Assembly: GCA_012837655.1 (NCBI GenBank)
Contig: DUQT01000034.1
Span: 1-8,991, forward strand
Source: Actinomyces sp.
GTDB taxonomy: Bacteria > Actinomycetota > Actinomycetes > Actinomycetales > Actinomycetaceae
Direction: 5' to 3'
Length of the DNA: 8,991 bases
The notes below the pieces were generated by a model. It worked only from the letters and a program-made list of their open reading frames with translations, did no database searches and was not told the DNA's origin. Made by a program: the position numbers and the translations under genes. Of this stretch, positions 1 through 6,800 are shown piece after piece. Position 1 is the first letter of the stretch. Each line of letters starts with the position of its first letter.

Positions 1-195
1 GAACAAGAAGCAGCCACCGATCCCAGCGAAACCGATCCGGAAGAATCTGAAACCACTGAAACGACGGCTCGCAAAACATCGGCTGGAGACACGACTTCAG
101 CCGGTGCAGTACCAGACCGCGAATCGTCGCTGGATGGTGCTGCACCGTCGCAGGACAACGCTCCGCCCTCGTCGGATTCAACGGGAGGGCGCTAA
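1..195 (+). CDS. pstP: C-terminal tail of a probable PP2C Ser/Thr phosphatase (PstP), 5' part outside the window
   Basis: Frame 1 is open from the window edge to TAA at 193-195 and encodes the last 64 residues of a protein. The tail is low complexity, rich in Glu, Thr, Ser, Pro and Asp, with no recognisable domain. The name rests on context: in Actinobacteria the gene directly before rodA-pbpA-pknA-pknB is usually pstP, a PP2C-family metal-dependent phosphatase with one membrane span and an extracellular C-terminal region, which dephosphorylates PknA, PknB and their targets. An acidic, Ser/Thr-rich tail fits that C-terminus, but none of the catalytic domain is visible. The stop overlaps the start of the next gene as TAATG, so the two are probably translationally coupled. 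It could be another protein with a disordered C-terminus. Confidence 0.65.
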   Translation, partial: EQEAATDPSETDPEESETTETTARKTSAGDTTSAGAVPDRESSLDGAAPSQDNAPPSSDSTGGR

Positions 196-1592
196 TGGCG
201 ACGGTGACGATATCTCCGCCGCGGTCCCGGCCTCTTGTTGAGCTTCTACTACTCGTCCTCGCGATCGCCGCTGGCCTAGGTGGATACATTCTGACGTCTC
301 TGAACAGGACGGACGTGCTTCCCGCAAACATTGGTATGCACGCCGCAATCCTGGTTGTATTCGCGATCGTTGCGGACCTGGGTGTGCGCAAACTTGCACC
401 CCACGCTGACCCTGTCATTTTACCGATGGCTGTGGGGCTAACTGGCATAGGTCTCGCAATGATCTACAGACTCGACATGTCGTACAAGATCATGAACGAC
501 TCACTGCCACCCGAATCGCAGTACCCAATCGTTGGGATCAAACAGCTAATTTTCGTCGCTGTCGGACTGGTTGCAGCAGCTGTAATTCTGATCGTGATAC
601 GCGACCATCGAATCCTGCGTCGCTATACGTTCACCGCGATGGTCCTTTCCCTGATCCTGCTTCTGCTACCGCTGGTTCCAGGTTTAGGCAGGGAGCATTT
701 TGGTGCTCGCATCTGGATTTACATCGGGCCGTTTTCGGTGCAACCCGCAGAGTTCGTAAAGATCACGCTGGCTGTATTCTTTGCCGGCTACCTTGTACAA
801 AACCGCGACAGTCTAGCCATTGGCGGTCCAAAGGTACTTGGACTTCGCCTGCCGCGTGCTCGCGATTTGGGTCCCATCCTAGTTACCTGGGCTGTCGCAA
901 TTGCGATCCTCATTTTCCAGCGTGACCTGGGAACGTCGCTTCTGTTCTTCGGACTGTTCGTCGCCATGATTTACGTGGCAACAGCTCGCGTGTCCTGGCT
1001 GATTATCGGCGCAATCATGTTCATCCCCGCTTCGGTGCTGGCGGTGAACTGGTTCCCTCACGTGGGACGCCGAATCAACATTTGGCTGAACGCGTTCAAC
1101 AACGATGTGTACCAGGCGGTTGGTGGATCTCACCAAGTCGTCCAAGGCCAGTTCGGCATGGCTTCCGGTGGCCTGTTTGGAACTGGATGGGGGCGCGGAT
1201 ATCCGCAACTAGTTCCGTTCGCGCAGTCGGACTTCATCCTGTCCTCGCTCGCAGAGGAACTGGGTCTGACCGGCCTGATGGCGATTCTGCTCATGTACCT
1301 AATCCTGATTGAGCGCGGCCTACGCGCTGCGATTGGTGTTCGAGACGGCTTTGGAAAGCTCCTTGCCGCGGGTATCAGCTTCTCGATTTCCCTGCAGCTG
1401 TTCGTTGTTTTGGGTGGAATTACCAGGCTTATACCTTTGACCGGATTGACAGCGCCCTTCCTAGCACAGGGTGGATCATCAATGGTTGCGTCCTGGATGG
1501 CGATAGCTCTGCTAATTCGAATATCTGACGCTGCTCGCAGACCTCCGACGCCAGTCGAGCCGCCCGCAAGAAGCGAGGGGGCGAAGGCATGA
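195..1592 (+). CDS. rodA: SEDS-family peptidoglycan glycosyltransferase RodA/FtsW
   Basis: This 465-residue protein is almost entirely hydrophobic, with about ten predicted membrane segments, as expected for the SEDS family that polymerises lipid II into glycan strands outside the membrane. Family landmarks seen are GARIWIYIGPF from residue 170 followed by QPAEF (183-187), the RDLGTS loop, the GLFGTGWGRG segment, QSDFILSSLAEELG and, near the end, APFLAQGGSSM. Asp346 in QSDF aligns with the aspartate shown to be essential in RodA and FtsW (known for the family). A GGGAGG ribosome site at 182-187 supports the ATG at 195. RodA is preferred over FtsW because the mycobacterial gene in this pstP-X-pbpA-pknA-pknB position is rodA; the residues alone do not separate the two. 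The Pro/Arg-rich C-terminus is cytoplasmic. Its stop overlaps pbpA by four bases, consistent with RodA and PbpA working as a polymerase-transpeptidase pair. Confidence 0.93.
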   Translation: MATVTISPPRSRPLVELLLLVLAIAAGLGGYILTSLNRTDVLPANIGMHAAILVVFAIVADLGVRKLAPHADPVILPMAVGLTGIGLAMIYRLDMSYKIMNDSLPPESQYPIVGIKQLIFVAVGLVAAAVILIVIRDHRILRRYTFTAMVLSLILLLLPLVPGLGREHFGARIWIYIGPFSVQPAEFVKITLAVFFAGYLVQNRDSLAIGGPKVLGLRLPRARDLGPILVTWAVAIAILIFQRDLGTSLLFFGLFVAMIYVATARVSWLIIGAIMFIPASVLAVNWFPHVGRRINIWLNAFNNDVYQAVGGSHQVVQGQFGMASGGLFGTGWGRGYPQLVPFAQSDFILSSLAEELGLTGLMAILLMYLILIERGLRAAIGVRDGFGKLLAAGISFSISLQLFVVLGGITRLIPLTGLTAPFLAQGGSSMVASWMAIALLIRISDAARRPPTPVEPPARSEGAKA

Positions 1593-3040
1593 ACAGTCAG
1601 ATCCGCAAACTGTACATAGTCGTGTTCCTGATGGTCCTGTCCCTGGCTCTGGCGGCGACATACATTCAGTTTTTTGCAGCACCCAGGCTGAATGCGGACG
1701 CGCGAAACTCCCGCACGATCCTGCACGCCGCTGAACGCGACCGCGGGCCAATCATCGTGGACGGCGTAGCCGTAGCGGAGTCCGTCAAGATTGAAGACTC
1801 CCGCCGCTACGAACGCAAGTACCCCGGCGGAGAGCTGTACGCCCCCGTTACCGGCTGGTTCTCCTCTACCCTTGGTTCTTCCACGGGCCTTGAATCAAGC
1901 GCAGATGAGATCCTCGAGGGCGACGCGCCATCCCTTTGGACCCAGCGAATCGAGAACCTCCTGACCGGACAGGAACGCCGCGGAGGTGGAATCGACCTCA
2001 CTCTAAGCGCTGACATGCAGGAAACCGCTGCGGCAGCCCTTGGCGGCCGTGAGGGCGCAGTCGTAGCCATTGAGGCGAAGACCGGCGCAGTTAAGGCGTT
2101 TTACTCTTCGCCTTCCTATGACCCGAACCAGTTGGCCGCGACAGATTCCGGCCCCGCCCTCGAATATTACAAATCTTTGGAAGAAGACCCGACGAAGCCG
2201 CTTTACAACCGCACGATTGCGGGCGATCGGTACCCGCCCGGTTCGGCTTTCAAGATAGTCACGGCGGCTGCGTTGCTCGAGTCTGGAAACTACGACCCGG
2301 ATACCCACATTGACGGGCCGGCCACGTACACGCTTCCCGACACCGAAACCGAACTGCCGAACATCACCGGAATGCCCTGCGGCGACGGAAATCCGACACT
2401 GACGGAAGCGTTCGCAAGGTCTTGTAACACGTCCTTTGCGATTGGCGGCGTCGAGGTCGGTGCTGACGCGCTGCGTGAAAAGGCGCAGGACTTCGGATTT
2501 GGGGAGAAGCTAAATATCCCCATGTACGTGACGCCTTCGCTGTTTCCCGAAGAGCTGAACAGGCCGCAGACAGGGCTGGTCGCAATCGGGCAGGGAGACC
2601 TGCAGGTTACCCCCATGCAGATGGCCATGGTCGGTGCGGCTATCGCGAACGACGGCACGATCATGAAGCCGTACCTGATTGACTCTGTGCTCAACTCCGA
2701 CCTCGAGGTACAAAAAACCACGAAGCCGGAAGTCTTTAAAGAAGCCTTAACTCCGCAGGTCGCTAGCCAGCTGCGATCCATGATGGTTTCCGTTGTGGAA
2801 ACCCGCTACGGAACGGGCGGATCCATGTACATCGACGGCCAAAACGTGGCTGCAAAGACGGGAACCGCCGAACTTGGCGACCGCAACATCGCCTGGTCAA
2901 TCGCATTCATCGCGAATGACAACCCGATCGTCGTTGCCGTTGCCGTTGAAGGCGACGAACTGAACCCCAACCCGGGCGGCGGATCTGACGCAGGCCCGAT
3001 CGTGCGGGCCGTTTTGGAGGCGAGCGGAGGTGTGCAATGA
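1589..3040 (+). CDS. pbpA: Class B penicillin-binding protein (transpeptidase) PbpA
   Basis: This 483-residue protein has a single N-terminal signal anchor (about residues 7-28) and an extracytoplasmic transpeptidase domain that cross-links peptidoglycan stem peptides and binds beta-lactams. The three active-site motifs are intact: SAFK with nucleophile Ser219 and Lys222, SCN with Ser278 and Asn280, and KTG at Lys423-Gly425. Between the anchor and the catalytic domain (about residues 30-150) lies the N-terminal module usual for class B enzymes. There are no PASTA repeats. The length is close to the roughly 490 residues of mycobacterial PbpA, and neighbouring rodA and pknA/pknB match that locus. 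Start ATG 1589 overlaps the rodA stop (ATGA), with GAGGGG at 1575-1580 as ribosome site. In mycobacteria PbpA is a PknB substrate needed for septation; the same regulation here is inference. Confidence 0.95.
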   Translation: MNSQIRKLYIVVFLMVLSLALAATYIQFFAAPRLNADARNSRTILHAAERDRGPIIVDGVAVAESVKIEDSRRYERKYPGGELYAPVTGWFSSTLGSSTGLESSADEILEGDAPSLWTQRIENLLTGQERRGGGIDLTLSADMQETAAAALGGREGAVVAIEAKTGAVKAFYSSPSYDPNQLAATDSGPALEYYKSLEEDPTKPLYNRTIAGDRYPPGSAFKIVTAAALLESGNYDPDTHIDGPATYTLPDTETELPNITGMPCGDGNPTLTEAFARSCNTSFAIGGVEVGADALREKAQDFGFGEKLNIPMYVTPSLFPEELNRPQTGLVAIGQGDLQVTPMQMAMVGAAIANDGTIMKPYLIDSVLNSDLEVQKTTKPEVFKEALTPQVASQLRSMMVSVVETRYGTGGSMYIDGQNVAAKTGTAELGDRNIAWSIAFIANDNPIVVAVAVEGDELNPNPGGGSDAGPIVRAVLEASGGVQ

Positions 3041-4710
3041 GTAGCTACTCCGGCAAGGTCCTCGACAGCCGTTACAAGCTACTGCGCCAAGTCGCGACCG
3101 GCGGCATGGGTGAGGTGTGGACGGCGAGGGATTCCGTTTCTGGCCGCCACATCGCGGTCAAGATTTTGAAGCCTGAACTCGCGGGCCAGGACACGTTCCT
3201 GCAGCGCCTGCGTATGGAAGCGCGCAACGCCATGCAGATCGAACACCCGAACCTGGCTGCTGTGCTGGACCACGGCGAAGAAGACGGCTTGGGCTGGATC
3301 GTCATGGAGTACGTCGAAGGCCGCCCCTTCAACGAGTACCTCCGCGACGGCAACCGCATTTCCCCGGACCAGCTGATCCCCGTGCTGATCCAAACCGCGT
3401 ACGCGCTACAAGCCGCGCACAGCCGCGAAGTTGTGCACCGCGACATCAAGCCGTCCAACCTGATCATCACGCCCGAAGGGTTCGTCAAACTTACAGACTT
3501 CGGCATCTCGGTCACGCCCAACCAGGCCACCATGACCGAGGCCGGCATGGTCATGGGCACCGCGCAGTACCTTCCCCCCGAACAAGCCATGGGCGAACCC
3601 GCAACGCACGCAGGCGACCTCTACGCCCTCGGCGTCATTGCATACGAAGCGCTCGCCGGCAGGCGCCCATTCACTGGAAAGACGCAGGTGGACGTCGCCT
3701 TCGCGCACGTCAATGATCCCGTCCCGCCACTTCCCGAGGACGTTCCTGAGGAACTCGCCCGCGTCGTCATGCACCTACTGCGCAAGAAACCGTCAGACCG
3801 GCCGAAGGACGGCACTGCGCTGGCCAGAGAGCTTGCTGCCGTGGCGCGTGCGCTCGATATTGACACAGCTCCGAAGCCGGTTTCGCTACCGGACTCCGCG
3901 AGCGCGGAACGGCCTGTAGCGACCGCTGCGGTTGACGTAATTGACGAAGAACCGCCTAAAGTGGCTGACGCGAAGCGGGAGGCACCGGCCGGCGCAAGGC
4001 GGGATGTATCAGCTGGCGCAAGGCGGGTTGTACCGGCTAACGCAAAGCGCGATAGTTCGGTTGACGCGAACCTAGATAGTTCGATTGATGCGAAGCGGGA
4101 TAGTTCGGCTGACGTAAATCGGTCCGCGCCTGCTAAACATGCTGAGACTTCAGGACAGACGCGTGCGACCGCTTTGATGGATAGGACGAAGGCAAGCGAT
4201 TTTGAAGCCTCCCGTGCGCCAAATGTCAGCTCGGCACGGGTGACCACCGATCCGGCTACTACTGCCGTCAAGGAACCCGCAAAGATTCCATCGGCAGACG
4301 TGCCGCGCAGAAGCGATCTGCGAACTGATCGCAAAACTCAGGCGCAGGGAGAACGCGAGACTCAGCCTGAGCGCAGATCTCAGGCGCAGCGAGAACGCGA
4401 AACTCAGCCTGAGCGCATATCACCGTCTCAGCGCAGAACGCAGGCTCAACGCAAAGCGCAGGCCCAGCCCGAGCTTATATCCGAGTTTCGACACGCGCAG
4501 GATGACCCTCACTCCTTACCGTTACGGGATTTGGCAGTTGTCGCAGTTGTCGTTTTGGCTCTGTTCTTACTTATTTGGTGGCTCACCCAGTCACCGGCGA
4601 ATGCAACAAATTCATTGCAAGACATTGTTCCGACCTCGAATCCAGGTAATCTGGCAGACAGCACATTTATGGAGGTTTCAGCATGGTTGACAACCAGCAC
4701 CACCGCCTAG
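3037..4710 (+). CDS. pknA: Membrane-anchored Ser/Thr protein kinase PknA with a repeat-rich linker
   Basis: A complete Hanks-type kinase domain occupies about residues 13-272. It has a glycine loop (ATGGMGEV), catalytic Lys42, HRD at 134-136 with Asp136, DFG from Asp154, and an activation loop with Thr165 and Thr167 (TMT) before GTAQYLPPEQ. A long hydrophilic linker (about 273-497) follows and holds two tandem-repeat blocks, annotated separately. One membrane span lies at about 499-518, and about 38 outer residues follow without PASTA repeats. The protein is 557 residues against roughly 430 for mycobacterial PknA; the linker accounts for the excess. It phosphorylates division and wall-synthesis proteins together with PknB. 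Start ATG 3037 overlaps the pbpA stop (ATGA) with GGAGG at 3026-3030. Codon use changes from strongly C/G-ending in the kinase domain to more A/T-ending in the linker. The 3' end overlaps pknB by 28 bases. Confidence 0.93.
   Translation: MSSYSGKVLDSRYKLLRQVATGGMGEVWTARDSVSGRHIAVKILKPELAGQDTFLQRLRMEARNAMQIEHPNLAAVLDHGEEDGLGWIVMEYVEGRPFNEYLRDGNRISPDQLIPVLIQTAYALQAAHSREVVHRDIKPSNLIITPEGFVKLTDFGISVTPNQATMTEAGMVMGTAQYLPPEQAMGEPATHAGDLYALGVIAYEALAGRRPFTGKTQVDVAFAHVNDPVPPLPEDVPEELARVVMHLLRKKPSDRPKDGTALARELAAVARALDIDTAPKPVSLPDSASAERPVATAAVDVIDEEPPKVADAKREAPAGARRDVSAGARRVVPANAKRDSSVDANLDSSIDAKRDSSADVNRSAPAKHAETSGQTRATALMDRTKASDFEASRAPNVSSARVTTDPATTAVKEPAKIPSADVPRRSDLRTDRKTQAQGERETQPERRSQAQRERETQPERISPSQRRTQAQRKAQAQPELISEFRHAQDDPHSLPLRDLAVVAVVVLALFLLIWWLTQSPANATNSLQDIVPTSNPGNLADSTFMEVSAWLTTSTTA
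3961..4152 (+). repeat. 24-bp tandem repeat encoding an octapeptide, in the PknA linker
   Basis: Eight consecutive 24-bp units with no gaps encode PknA residues 309-372. The units read VADAKREA, PAGARRDV, SAGARRVV, PANAKRDS, SVDANLDS, SIDAKRDS, SADVNRSA and PAKHAETS, so the consensus is about [S/P]-A-[D/G]-A-[K/R]-R-D-S. Bases also match between units: GGCGCAAGGCGGG recurs in units 2 and 3, and GATAGTTCG recurs at three junctions, so the array looks like a degenerate minisatellite rather than chance composition. The last unit is the most diverged. The array keeps frame because its period is a multiple of three. Confidence 0.85.
4336..4419 (+). repeat. 42-bp direct repeat (two copies) in the PknA linker, Arg/Gln/Glu-rich
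   Basis: Two adjacent copies with a 42-bp period encode residues 434-447 (TQAQGERETQPERR) and 448-461 (SQAQRERETQPERI). By eye the DNA copies differ at only about three or four positions, so the duplication appears younger than the 24-bp array upstream. A shorter, degenerate continuation (SQRRTQAQRKAQAQPEL, about 4426-4476) suggests a third, eroded copy. The block ends about 35 residues before the membrane span and makes a strongly charged juxtamembrane stretch. Confidence 0.85.
4671..4675 (+). promoter_or_regulatory. Ribosome binding site of pknB, inside pknA
   Basis: GGAGG lies seven bases before the ATG at 4683 and within the last codons of pknA. It fixes the pknB start and gives the 28-base overlap between the two kinase genes. 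Confidence 0.8.
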
Positions 4711-6497
4711 CGGGCCGCTACGAAGTGCGGTCAATGATCGGCCGCGGTGGAATGGCGCAGGTCCACCTGGGCTTCGACACGCGACTCTCACGGATCGTCG
4801 CGATCAAGATGCTCCGAACGGACCTTGCACGCGACTCCATTTTCCAAACCCGGTTCCGCCGCGAAGCTCAAGCTGCCGCGTCCCTGAATCACGAAAACAT
4901 CGTCGCCGTGTACGACACGGGGGAAGAAGAAGTTACCACCCCCGACGGCTCAACCGTCTCCGTGCCGTACATCGTGATGGAGTACGTCGAGGGACACACC
5001 GTACGCGACCTGCTTGCAGGCGGATCACCCGTACCCATCGATGAGGCCATCGAAATCATCACGGGTGTGCTTTCTGCGCTGCAGTACTCTCACACGCACG
5101 GCCTGGTCCACCGCGACATCAAGCCCGGCAACATCATGTTGACGAACACCGGCAAGATCAAGGTCATGGACTTCGGCATTGCGCGCGCACTAACCGATTC
5201 GCAAGCCACAATGACGCAGACCAACGCCGTCGTTGGCACCGCACAATACCTGTCGCCAGAGCAGGCACGCGGAGAAAGCGTCGACGCCCGCTCCCACATC
5301 TACTCCACGGGTTGTGTCCTCTTCGAGCTCCTCACCGGCCAGCCCCCATTCAAGGGCGACTCGGCCGTAGCGGTTGCATATCAGCATGTTTCCGAGCTGC
5401 CACCTGCGCCCTCGTCAATCACGAACGACATTCCCGATTCAATCGACCGCGTCGTCTTGAAATCGCTGGCGAAGAACAAGGAAGATCGCTACACGTCTGC
5501 CGAAGCCATGCGCGCGGACCTGCATCGCGCCGCCGCGGGAACGCTGGTGCTGGCGCCGGAAGCAGACTCTTGGCAGGCACCTCCCACGCAGGTGATGGAT
5601 CAGGGCACGAAACACATGCCTATTGCTCCCCCGCCGCCGCACGCGCCGCAGTACCAGACTGACACAATGAGCCACGCCGCAATCACCGACGAAGAGCCCG
5701 AAAAGAAGAAAACCGGCCGCATCGTCGCCATCATTCTGACCATCATCGCGCTGGCAGCCATCGCCGGACTGGCGTGGTGGTACGTCTCGAAGAACTCCGA
5801 ACCGGAAGTCGAACAAGTCCCTGTCCCCACGATTATCGGCGAATCGCAACAAAGCGCAATCGCCATGCTCAACGAGGCCGGCCTTGAAATCGCAATCGGC
5901 GAATCCGAAACCAGTTCAGAAGTTCCCGCCGACCACGTGATCTCCGCAGATCCGCAGCCCGGCACGCTAGTTGACAAGGGATCCACCGTCACCGTCATCC
6001 TGTCTTCGGGCCCTGCAACCGTCAAAGTGCCCGACGTCAGCGGACTTACCCAGGAACAGGCGCGATCCCAGCTAAAGAGCGTCAACCTGGAAGTCTCCGA
6101 CGTCCGCACCATTGACGACCCGTCACAAGACAAGGACCGCGTCATCAAGACCGACCCCGAGGCCGGAGCTGAGATCAGCGAAGGTGAATCCGTCGTCCTC
6201 TTCGTCGCATCCGGCAACGTGTCCGTATCCGCCGACCTAATCGGACAGGATCGGGATACTGTGCTTGAAACGCTGCAGGGACTCGGCCTGAACACCAACG
6301 TCGAAACCGAGGAAAGCGACGAAGTGCCCGAAGGCCACGTCCTGCGCCTCTCCGCAACCGGCAACGTTCCCAAGGGCACGACCATCACAGTCACCGTCGC
6401 TGAGAAACCCGCGCCCACCGAAGCACCAACCACGCCGCCTTCGGAGAACAACCCTCCCGACGACGGGAATGACAACCAAGACGGCGGCCAAAACTAA
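4683..6497 (+). CDS. pknB: PASTA-domain Ser/Thr protein kinase PknB
   Basis: This 604-residue kinase starts with a Hanks-type domain (about 12-275): glycine loop IGRGGMAQV, Lys42, HRD at 143-145, DFG from Asp163, and activation-loop Thr176 and Thr178 (TMT) before GTAQYLSPEQ. A Pro-rich linker leads to a membrane span at about 347-368 with a KKK stretch on its inner side. Outside are three PASTA domains (about 379-445, 447-512, 513-573), which in this family bind peptidoglycan fragments or lipid II, and then a Pro/Thr/Asn/Asp-rich tail. Four PASTA copies are known in mycobacterial PknB; three are seen here. Two oddities stand out. Subdomain IX reads SHIYSTG with His205 where family members normally carry Asp. 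PASTA 3 opens with VSADLIG rather than the usual VPDL(I/V)G. The protein should regulate growth and division through PbpA, RodA and related targets. It is the last gene of the plus-strand operon. Confidence 0.96.
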   Translation: MVDNQHHRLAGRYEVRSMIGRGGMAQVHLGFDTRLSRIVAIKMLRTDLARDSIFQTRFRREAQAAASLNHENIVAVYDTGEEEVTTPDGSTVSVPYIVMEYVEGHTVRDLLAGGSPVPIDEAIEIITGVLSALQYSHTHGLVHRDIKPGNIMLTNTGKIKVMDFGIARALTDSQATMTQTNAVVGTAQYLSPEQARGESVDARSHIYSTGCVLFELLTGQPPFKGDSAVAVAYQHVSELPPAPSSITNDIPDSIDRVVLKSLAKNKEDRYTSAEAMRADLHRAAAGTLVLAPEADSWQAPPTQVMDQGTKHMPIAPPPPHAPQYQTDTMSHAAITDEEPEKKKTGRIVAIILTIIALAAIAGLAWWYVSKNSEPEVEQVPVPTIIGESQQSAIAMLNEAGLEIAIGESETSSEVPADHVISADPQPGTLVDKGSTVTVILSSGPATVKVPDVSGLTQEQARSQLKSVNLEVSDVRTIDDPSQDKDRVIKTDPEAGAEISEGESVVLFVASGNVSVSADLIGQDRDTVLETLQGLGLNTNVETEESDEVPEGHVLRLSATGNVPKGTTITVTVAEKPAPTEAPTTPPSENNPPDDGNDNQDGGQN

Positions 6498-6531
6498 CGA
6501 AAGCTGGCCGTAGTCAAGAACGCATAGTTGG

Positions 6532-6563
6532 CTCAGCCCTGCAGGTTCGCCTGCAGGGCTGAG
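6532..6563 (+). terminator. Strong hairpin with TTCG loop after pknB
   Basis: Two perfectly complementary 14-base arms (6532-6545 and 6550-6563, GC-rich) enclose a TTCG tetraloop, 34 bases after the pknB stop. Each arm also contains the self-complementary octamer CCTGCAGG. The downstream sequence TGGTCTATC is not a real U-tract, so it may act as a U-less actinobacterial terminator or as a stabilising 3' end of the operon mRNA. Confidence 0.7.
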
Positions 6564-6572
6564 TGGTCTATC

Positions 6573-6701
6573 GGGCTGATGTTTCCCACCTAAGCGCGCT
6601 TGTAAGGCTGACGTTTTGCCGCTTACACACACTTGTAAGGCTGATTGTCTTGCCGCCTAAGCGCGTTTGAAGGGCTGACGTTTTGCCGCCTAGACGCACT
6701 G
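6573..6701. repeat. Imperfect tandem repeat, four units of about 33 bp, between the convergent operons
   Basis: Units start at 6573, 6605, 6638 and 6672, each opening with (A/G)GGCTGA and then a T-rich stretch, a GCC/CC block and (C)TTA or CTA. Units 2 and 4 share GGCTGACGTTTTGCCGC exactly (6606-6622 and 6673-6689). Units 1 and 3 share CCTAAGCGCG (6589-6598 and 6656-6665). Both matches are 67 bp apart, so there is a 67-bp higher-order period. CTTGTAAGGCTGA occurs at both the 1/2 and 2/3 junctions, 33 bp apart. Unit 1 contains the 10-bp palindrome AAGCGCGCTT at 6592-6601. No open reading frame of note or known repeat family was recognised. With the two hairpins on either side, this accounts for most of the gene-free stretch 6498-6800. 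Confidence 0.8.
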
Positions 6702-6743
6702 ACCACTCGTGAAACAGACGGGGCGGGCCAGAAGGACCTATAG

Positions 6744-6782
6744 AAAAAGATTTCCGAGGACGCAGCTACGCCCTCGGAAATC
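6744..6782 (-). terminator. Intrinsic terminator for the minus-strand operon
   Basis: Perfect 11-base arms (6749-6759 and 6772-6782, GATTTCCGAGG and its complement) enclose a 12-base loop. Read on the minus strand, the stem is followed by TTTTTC, a U-tract, and is preceded by a T-run. It lies 18 bases after the stop of the last minus-strand gene and fits a rho-independent terminator for the DUF881-sortase-small gene operon. On the plus strand the hairpin is followed by A residues, so a role in that direction is less likely. Confidence 0.82.
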
Positions 6783-6800
6783 AAAAAACGGAAGCACCCG

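Noticed and set aside
3621..4334. Minus-strand frame of 237 codons with LSRFAS-type repeats opposite pknA
   Set aside because: Its repeats are only the antisense reading of the 24-bp array; there is no ribosome site or domain, and pknA is clearly the real gene.
5600..6475. Long minus-strand open frame (291 codons) opposite the PASTA region of pknB
   Set aside because: It mirrors the codon bias of pknB, has a Ser/Thr-rich low-complexity translation with no domain, and lies wholly inside a certain gene.
6573..6701. CRISPR array
   Set aside because: Units are contiguous and imperfect, with no constant repeat plus unique spacer pattern and no cas genes nearby.
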